DNA of 10,543 nucleotides. It comes from Chloroflexi bacterium RBG_16_48_8 (GTDB lineage: Bacteria > Chloroflexota > Anaerolineae > Anaerolineales > E44-bin32). Location of the stretch: the NCBI GenBank assembly GCA_001795115.1, contig MGNI01000015.1, positions 1,850 to 12,392 of the forward strand, given 5' to 3'. Both the position numbers and the translations under genes were made by a program. Positions 6,208 through 10,543 of this stretch are shown here, in pieces (within the stretch, counting starts at the first letter, position 1; every line of letters starts with the position of its first letter). Under the pieces are notes generated by a model. The model was given only the letters and a program-made list of their open reading frames with translations. It was not told the DNA's origin and did not search any database.

Positions 6208-6246
6208 TGGGGGGTGTGGGGCTACCCCGCCGCCCCACACCCCCCA
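6208..6246. repeat. Very GC-rich perfect 14-bp hairpin
   Basis: TGGGGGGTGTGGGG (6208-6221) is the exact reverse complement of CCCCACACCCCCCA (6233-6246), with an 11-nt loop. No T-run follows on either strand. It is the most stable predicted structure in the window and may block exonucleases, end transcription in another way, or be a dispersed extragenic repeat. Confidence 0.75.
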
Positions 6247-6260
6247 TTACTTCAACACTG

Positions 6261-6294
6261 AATGAAGTTGACAACCTCAAATGAAGTACAACCT
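6261..6294 (+). repeat. Imperfect tandem repeat covering a TTGACA box
   Basis: AATGAAGTTGACAACCT (6261-6277) is followed by AATGAAGTACAACCT (6280-6294), the same sequence less two bases. The first copy contains the -35 consensus TTGACA (6268-6273), but no good -10 lies 16-18 bp downstream. It may be a regulator-binding repeat for the hydrolase gene or the scar of a local duplication. Confidence 0.4.
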
Positions 6295-6296
6295 AT

Positions 6297-6320
6297 CCAT
6301 TCGGTCGAGTGGCTTTTTTC
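6297..6320 (+). terminator. Short hairpin with T6 run just upstream of the hydrolase gene
   Basis: CCATTC (6297-6302) pairs with GAGTGG (6307-6312) with one wobble pair around the loop GGTC, followed by CTTTTTT. It fits a compact Rho-independent terminator and ends about 40 nt before the hydrolase start. It either insulates that gene or acts as an attenuator. Bases 6307-6321 repeat those at 1175-1189. Confidence 0.45.
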
Positions 6321-6351
6321 ATGGGTGTCAGTTATAAAAAGTGAGTTACAC

Positions 6352-6356
6352 GGAGG
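6352..6356 (+). promoter_or_regulatory. Shine-Dalgarno site pointing to a TTG start for the hydrolase
   Basis: GGAGG lies 5 nt before TTG 6362. The alternative GTG at 6341 precedes this site and has no SD of its own. The same frame has a stop at 6335, so no longer protein is possible. Confidence 0.6.
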
Positions 6357-6361
6357 ACGAA

Positions 6362-7021
6362 TTGCCTAAAAGGCGGAAACCCAGCGCTCAATTGGAATGT
6401 GGCACACACTCAAAGGAATTACGGTATCTCCTTTACTTGCCTTCGAAATATGGAGAAGATCCAGATAAGAAATGGCCTATGATTCTCTACTTGCATGGTA
6501 TCGGGGAGCGCGGGAGCAAGCTGAACCTGCTGAAGAAGCACGGGATCCCCAAGGTCGTTGAAAACCGTGATGATTTTCCCTTTCTAACGGTTTCGCCCCA
6601 ATGCCCTGACAATACCTTATGGTTTGAGCATTATGATGAATTGATTGCTATCTTAGATGAGGTTATGGAAACTTATGATATTGATGCGAATCGGATTTAT
6701 CTTACCGGGAACAGCATGGGGGGCTATGGCACGTGGGGGTTAGCCATAAAAATCCCTTATCGATTTGCAGCTATTGCACCTATCTGTGGCGGTGGTATCC
6801 CGGAACAGGTTTGTGTCCTCAAGGAGGTTCCTATGTGGGCTTTCCATGGGGAGAAGGATGACCTGGTGGATCTCAGTGAGGGCCAGAAGATGATGGATGC
6901 GTTGGAAGCATGTGGGGGAAAGGTGCGATTTACTATTTATAAGGGTGTAGGACACGACTCATGGACGAGGACGTACGAGAACCCTGAATTATATGCGTGG
7001 TTTTTAGAGCACACACGGTGA
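6362..7021 (+). CDS. Cytoplasmic alpha/beta-hydrolase (esterase/peptidase-like)
   Basis: This is a 219-residue single-domain alpha/beta-hydrolase of the prolyl-oligopeptidase/carboxylesterase-like group. With the TTG start, the strand-loop ILYLHGIGERG (residues 41-51) supplies the oxyanion region. LTGNSMGGYGTW (114-125) holds the nucleophile Ser118 in GxSxG. AFHGEKDDLV (160-169) holds the likely acid Asp166, and GVGHDSW (195-201) holds the catalytic His198. All triad residues are present, so it should hydrolyse ester or amide bonds; the substrate cannot be told. No signal peptide is seen, unlike many secreted relatives with the same catalytic core. TTG 6362 is preferred to GTG 6341 because of GGAGG at 5-nt spacing; the difference is seven residues. 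It stands alone, with long gene-poor gaps on both sides. Confidence 0.83.
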   Translation: MPKRRKPSAQLECGTHSKELRYLLYLPSKYGEDPDKKWPMILYLHGIGERGSKLNLLKKHGIPKVVENRDDFPFLTVSPQCPDNTLWFEHYDELIAILDEVMETYDIDANRIYLTGNSMGGYGTWGLAIKIPYRFAAIAPICGGGIPEQVCVLKEVPMWAFHGEKDDLVDLSEGQKMMDALEACGGKVRFTIYKGVGHDSWTRTYENPELYAWFLEHTR

Positions 7022-7056
7022 TCCTTCATCTCCAAGGAATGAGGTATTGTTCGATG

Positions 7057-7087
7057 ATGCTTATGTGGATAAGCATTCCTTAATGCT
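7057..7087 (+). other. Three-segment alternative hairpin after the hydrolase gene
   Basis: ATGCTTA (7057-7063) pairs with TAAGCAT (7070-7076). Part of that second segment, AGCATT (7072-7077), can instead pair with AATGCT (7082-7087). The outer arms AAGGAATG (7034-7041) and CATTCCTT (7074-7081) add a third option. No clear T-run follows. It may shape the end of the hydrolase mRNA; no other function is shown. Confidence 0.35.
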
Positions 7088-7149
7088 CACACTACTCTCG
7101 GTGGAGATCAATTCTCCATTCATGTGTCCTTACAATAGCAATGTAAAGA

Positions 7150-7360
7150 TTAATTTCTTGGGGGCATGAAGTCCTGAATTTCTTCTATACATTCATCAAC
7201 CGCATTTTGTCCCTCGGCACGTTTGAAGAAATCTTTGGGCACTGTGTCGATGGTTGTAAGATGGAATCCGGATAAATGCTGCACGAGAAAAGCTTTCATC
7301 GTACGGGCGCAGGAGTTCGACCTGCTCGGTCGCGGGTGAGAGGAGTGGGATAGGTTTCAA
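7150..7360 (-). pseudogene. Frameshifted minus-strand coding remnant of unknown family
   Basis: Reading the minus strand from TTG 7360, the first frame gives MKPIPLLSPATEQVELLRPY then DE (to 7295). Skipping one A at 7294 leads into AFLVQHLSGFHLTTIDTV, PKDFFKRAEGQNAVDECIEE and IQDFMPPRN, ending at TAA 7150-7152: about 69 residues in all. The second frame has its own ATG at 7299 and would give 49 residues. Both parts look like real protein and join smoothly. No SD is visible before TTG 7360 or ATG 7299. I do not recognise the family. It may be a decayed gene, an intact small gene with an assembly error, or a genuine 49-residue protein. Confidence 0.4.
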
Positions 7361-7382
7361 TACATGCTTATAAATGAAGTGA

Positions 7383-7424
7383 TGGCGGAATCGGGCGAGA
7401 ATTCATTCTCGCCCGATTCCGCCA
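7383..7424. repeat. 42-bp near-perfect palindrome (20-bp arms)
   Basis: The left arm 7383-7402 and right arm 7405-7424 are exact reverse complements separated by two bases, with the core GAGAATTCATTCTC. No T-run follows on either strand, so it is unlikely to be an ordinary terminator. It lies between the minus-strand remnant and the uvrA promoter. It could be an extragenic palindromic repeat, a small non-autonomous mobile element, or a barrier between converging transcripts. Confidence 0.8.
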
Positions 7425-7478
7425 GTTGGCAGTCATATTACCCCCTTTCGTGTAATGCACACCGGTCATTGAATAGAT

Positions 7479-7507
7479 TTGAACTTGGGAGCATTATCCA
7501 GTATAAT
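7479..7507 (+). promoter_or_regulatory. Sigma-70 type promoter of uvrA
   Basis: TTGAAC (7479-7484) and a perfect TATAAT (7502-7507) are separated by 17 bp. Transcription should begin near 7514, giving a leader of about 140 nt before uvrA. This is the clearest promoter in the window. Confidence 0.72.
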
Positions 7508-7508
7508 G

Positions 7509-7522
7509 AGAACAAATGTTCT
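7509..7522 (+). promoter_or_regulatory. LexA-type SOS operator overlapping the uvrA start site
   Basis: AGAACAAATGTTCT contains GAAC-N4-GTTC, matching the core GAACRNRYGTTY of the Gram-positive (DinR/LexA) SOS box at every position; only the flanking C/C differs. It sits right after the -10 box, over the expected start site, where a repressor would block transcription. uvrA is a classic SOS gene, which supports the call. Which LexA motif this lineage uses is not shown by the window. Confidence 0.65.
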
Positions 7523-7654
7523 GGAAAAATTCACTTATTCGAGTTGCATCCCCATTTCATTATGCCATGCGTCTTAGGAGTGGAAAATTCTTCCATTTTG
7601 AGATGATAGGGCACATTTATACTGTTCTCTAAACTCTTATACCAGGATTAATCT
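7523..7654 (+). other. uvrA 5' leader
   Basis: This is an untranslated leader of about 130-140 nt. It contains a small hairpin TGGAA/TTCCA (7581-7585, 7591-7595) followed by TTTT, too weak to call a terminator. AGGA (7644-7647) lies 7 nt before ATG 7655. No riboswitch or leader ORF is recognised. Confidence 0.4.
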
Positions 7655-10543
7655 ATGGAGCCGGAAAACATCGTCATTCGTGGCGCTCGACAGCACAACC
7701 TCAAACATATTGATGTGACGATCCCCCGTAATAAATTTGTCGTGTTAACTGGGGTAAGCGGGAGTGGAAAGTCCTCCCTGGCTTTCGACACCCTCTATGC
7801 GGAGGGGCAGCGACGATACGTGGAAAGCTTATCCACGTATGCTCGACAATTCTTGGGTCAGATGGAAAAGCCGAGCGTGGACACTATCGGCGGATTGAGC
7901 CCGGCCATTGCCATCGAGCAGAAGGTTCTCAGCAGAAATCCCAGGTCAACCGTCGGCACGGTTACCGATGTTATGGATTACTTGAGGGTGCTTTTCGCTC
8001 GGGTAGGTGTTCCCCATTGTCCACAGTGCAACAGGATTGTCCAATCTCAAAGTGCCCAACAGATCGCAGACCAATTGGCTGACCTTTCTCCTGGGACACG
8101 ATGTCAGCTCTTGGCACCCATCGTTCGTGAAAGGAAGGGGGCTTATGTTGATGTGATAGAAGCCGCACGACGCGAGGGTTATACACGTGCTCGGATCGAT
8201 GGTGTGACTTCAGATCTGAGTGAACCGTTAAAACTCGTAAAAACGAAGAAACATACCATTGAGTTTATTGTGGACCGATTAATCGTCCCAAATTCCTCCT
8301 CCGATGAGAAGACGCAAGAGGCTTTCCTGGCTCGATTGGTGGACTCCGTGGAGACAACACTTCAAGCTGGTGAAGGGACAATCACAGTCGTTATCGACGA
8401 TGGGGAAGAGTTGATCCTGAGTGAGCATAATGCTTGTCCACATTGCAGCATCAGCTTCCCTGAATTGAGCCCTCAATTGTTCAGTTTTAACTCCCCTCTT
8501 GGTATGTGTCCGGAGTGTAATGGATTGGGTACGCAGATGGAAGTGGATCCAAATTTGCTTATCAAAGATCCCAGCCTATCCATCATGGACGGAGCGCTAC
8601 ACTGGTACGGTGAACTGAGAAAGAAGGAGGGCGGTTGGAGTTGGCGTCAACTACATTCCATTGCTATTCATTATAGCGTGGATTTGGACACACCCTGGCA
8701 AGATCTGCATCAGAAATTTCGTGATGTTCTCTTTTACGGCTCAGGAGAAGAAAAAATCCCATTCACTTTCCGATCTGAGTGGGACGATGGGAGTTGGTCG
8801 GGGGAGGGAGAGCGAAGCATAAGGGGGATCATTTACCATCTTAATCGACGGTTTCATCAGACCAAATCTGAAGGTGCAAAGCGATGGTATGCAAGCTTTA
8901 TGAGTCAGCAGCCCTGTCTGGTCTGTCATGGGGCACGATTGCGTCCTGAGGCCAGGGCAGTGACCATCGCTGGTAAAACACTCTCGGATATTGTGGAGAT
9001 GACCATCGCCGAGGCGTTTGCCTGGATCTGCAGTCTCTTTGATCCATCCATAGAGGACGAGGGACGAAGGACGAAAGACCAGGTTCATCCTTCGACATCG
9101 GTTTTTCGTCATTCGGCTTTTCAACCGGTTCTTGAGAACGAAACCTTGGGTCGAGAGCAGATGGAAATCGCTAGAGAGGTGCTGAAAGAAATCCGTGATC
9201 GGCTCCAATTCATGCTGAATGTCGGTTTGCATTACATCACACTGGATCGCCCTGCTGCTTCTCTTTCGGGTGGAGAGGGGCAGCGCATTCGTCTTGCTGG
9301 TCAGATTGGCTGTGGATTAGTGGGGGTCCTCTATATTTTAGATGAGCCGTCCATTGGATTACATGCTCGGGATAACCGTTCCCTGCTGGATACGTTGTTG
9401 CGTTTACGAGATATGGGTAACACCGTCCTGGTGGTTGAGCACGATGCGGAGACAATGCGCAGTGCGGATTGGATTATCGACTTGGGACCCGGCGCAGGTG
9501 TGATGGGGGGGGAGGTTGTTGCCGCAGGAACGCCAAAGGCTATTTGTGCGGATAAGAGGTCCATTACGGGGCGATATCTCAGCGGCGAGTTTTCTGTGGT
9601 TGCACCGAATGGACGACGCCGGCGAGAACCGACCAACGGTTGGCTGACGGTCGTCGGTGCCAGATTACACAATTTGAAGGAAATGGAGGCTCGTTTCCCT
9701 TTAGGATTGATAACTTGTGTTACAGGGGTCAGCGGAAGTGGGAAGAGCAGTCTGGTTGCGGAAACGCTCTATCCAGCTTTGGCCAGGGCGCTGCATAACG
9801 CTCAAGTACCTATAGGGTCTTACGATCGCCTGGAAGGTTTGGAGCATCTCGACAAGGTTATTAACATCACTCAGGATCCTATCGGTCGGACGCCACGTTC
9901 CAATCCAGCCACCTATGTGAAACTTTTCGATGAGATCCGTCGTGTCTTTGCTATGACACTGGAGGCAAAAGCACATGGGTATAAGCCGGGGCGCTTTAGC
10001 TTCAACGTAAAGGGAGGGCGCTGTGAAGCATGCATGGGGCATGGACAGCGAAGGATTGAGATGCACTTCTTGGCAGACGTGTGGATGAAATGCCAAGAGT
10101 GTAAGGGTGCCCGCTATAACCGAGAGACGATGGCTATTCGTTACAAGGGAAAAAAAATTACAGATGTGCTCGATATGGATGTGCAAGAAGCACTGGAATT
10201 TTTCGCTAACCATCCCAAAATCGCACGCATCCTGCGAACGCTTCATGATGTTGGGCTGGATTATGTGAAATTGGGGCAGAGCGCTACAACCTTAAGTGGT
10301 GGAGAGGCACAGCGAGTGAAATTGGCAAAGGAACTGGGTAGGGTCGCCACTGGATGTACTCTTTACATTTTAGATGAGCCTACCACGGGATTGCATTTCG
10401 CTGATATTCAACGTTTGCTGGATGTCTTACATCGGCTAGTGGATGCCGGGAATACTGTCATCATCATTGAACATAATTTGGATATCATCAAGACGGCTGA
10501 TTGGATCCTTGACCTGGGTCCGGAAGGTGGAGATGAGGGAGGC
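7655..10543 (+). CDS. uvrA: UvrABC excision nuclease subunit A (3' truncated)
   Basis: UvrA is the DNA-damage sensor of nucleotide excision repair; as a dimer it finds lesions and loads UvrB. All hallmarks are present over 963 codons: first Walker A GVSGSGKS (residues 33-40), HCPQC (121-125), zinc module CPHC/CPEC (Cys261, 264, 285, 288), first signature LSGGEGQ (537-543) and Walker B ILDEPS (Asp563-Glu564). The second half has GVSGSGKS (691-698), CEAC/CQEC (Cys790, 793, 813, 816), LSGGEAQ (880-886) and LDEPTTG (Asp907-Glu908). The window ends in DLGPEGGDEGG, about 25-30 residues before the usual C-terminus. Residues about 465-495 form an insertion, compared with E. coli UvrA, encoded partly by a GGACGAA heptamer repeat. 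ATG 7655 fits the family start (ENIVIRGARQHNLK). A promoter with a LexA-like operator lies upstream, so SOS induction is likely. Confidence 0.97.
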   Translation, partial: MEPENIVIRGARQHNLKHIDVTIPRNKFVVLTGVSGSGKSSLAFDTLYAEGQRRYVESLSTYARQFLGQMEKPSVDTIGGLSPAIAIEQKVLSRNPRSTVGTVTDVMDYLRVLFARVGVPHCPQCNRIVQSQSAQQIADQLADLSPGTRCQLLAPIVRERKGAYVDVIEAARREGYTRARIDGVTSDLSEPLKLVKTKKHTIEFIVDRLIVPNSSSDEKTQEAFLARLVDSVETTLQAGEGTITVVIDDGEELILSEHNACPHCSISFPELSPQLFSFNSPLGMCPECNGLGTQMEVDPNLLIKDPSLSIMDGALHWYGELRKKEGGWSWRQLHSIAIHYSVDLDTPWQDLHQKFRDVLFYGSGEEKIPFTFRSEWDDGSWSGEGERSIRGIIYHLNRRFHQTKSEGAKRWYASFMSQQPCLVCHGARLRPEARAVTIAGKTLSDIVEMTIAEAFAWICSLFDPSIEDEGRRTKDQVHPSTSVFRHSAFQPVLENETLGREQMEIAREVLKEIRDRLQFMLNVGLHYITLDRPAASLSGGEGQRIRLAGQIGCGLVGVLYILDEPSIGLHARDNRSLLDTLLRLRDMGNTVLVVEHDAETMRSADWIIDLGPGAGVMGGEVVAAGTPKAICADKRSITGRYLSGEFSVVAPNGRRRREPTNGWLTVVGARLHNLKEMEARFPLGLITCVTGVSGSGKSSLVAETLYPALARALHNAQVPIGSYDRLEGLEHLDKVINITQDPIGRTPRSNPATYVKLFDEIRRVFAMTLEAKAHGYKPGRFSFNVKGGRCEACMGHGQRRIEMHFLADVWMKCQECKGARYNRETMAIRYKGKKITDVLDMDVQEALEFFANHPKIARILRTLHDVGLDYVKLGQSATTLSGGEAQRVKLAKELGRVATGCTLYILDEPTTGLHFADIQRLLDVLHRLVDAGNTVIIIEHNLDIIKTADWILDLGPEGGDEGG
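9055..9110 (+). repeat. GGACGAA heptamer repeat with inverted partner inside uvrA
   Basis: GGACGAG (9055-9061), GGACGAA (9062-9068) and GGACGAA (9069-9075) run head to tail. The last copy and its flank, GACGAAAGACC (9070-9080), recur inverted as GGTTTTTCGTC (9100-9110) with one mismatch, giving a possible hairpin with a 19-nt loop. The repeat is read in frame as part of an extra segment (EDEGRRTKDQV...) of UvrA. Three heptamers equal 21 bases, so such an expansion keeps the frame. Confidence 0.65.

Noticed and set aside
7364..7606. 80-codon + strand ORF
   Set aside because: It runs through the 42-bp palindrome and the uvrA promoter and operator, has no SD, and has a composition unlike a normal protein.
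8741..9232. 163-codon minus-strand ORF
   Set aside because: It is wholly antisense to uvrA, whose motifs are unmistakable in this region.
9701..10246. 181-codon minus-strand ORF
   Set aside because: It is antisense to the second ATPase half of uvrA, with no family features of its own.

Overview
The window reads as a stretch of a Chloroflexota (Anaerolineae-like) chromosome, probably a metagenome-derived contig. The hints are a surface protein with a Thr/Pro-rich linker leading to three S-layer homology domains, the style of the UvrA protein, and a radical SAM protein and a toroid-fold protein of types I associate with that phylum. This placement is inference from protein style; no rRNA or tRNA gene is present to confirm it. 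All intact genes lie on the + strand.

Layout. 1-1030: C-terminal end of a DUF4091-type glycoside-hydrolase-like surface protein with three SLH domains, followed by a hairpin terminator. 1260-1674: a small PPOX/F420-type flavin-binding protein split by a one-base frameshift. 1755-2363: an unusual uracil-DNA-glycosylase superfamily protein. 2468-2971: a flavin reductase-like FMN-binding protein. 2972-3213: gene-free, with two hairpins. 3214-4142: an 11-codon upstream ORF with its own Shine-Dalgarno sequence, overlapping by ATGA the start of a radical SAM gene with a C-terminal Cys-rich (SPASM/twitch-like) region. 4224-5198: a terpenoid-cyclase-like alpha/alpha-toroid protein without a DXDD motif. 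5479-5916: a small lipoprotein. 5917-6361: no intact gene; a decayed reading frame, a very GC-rich hairpin, a tandem repeat and a terminator-like element. 6362-7021: a cytoplasmic alpha/beta-hydrolase. 7022-7654: no intact gene; a frameshifted minus-strand remnant, a 42-bp palindrome, and a clear uvrA promoter with a LexA-type operator. 7655 to the end: uvrA, missing only its last codons.

How the genes relate. Most are separate transcription units with 65-280 bp gaps. The best candidate for an undescribed module is the mini-ORF, radical SAM and toroid-protein set (3214-5198). The best-supported regulatory element is the uvrA promoter: TTGAAC, 17 bp, TATAAT, then GAACAAATGTTC. Two reading frames (1260-1674 and 7150-7360) are each restored by removing one base, and a third (5966-6200) is interrupted by a TGA. 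The window therefore holds either real gene decay or consensus errors.

uvrA carries about 30 extra residues that coincide with a GGACGAA heptamer repeat, suggesting that a dispersed intergenic repeat expanded or inserted in frame within a housekeeping gene.
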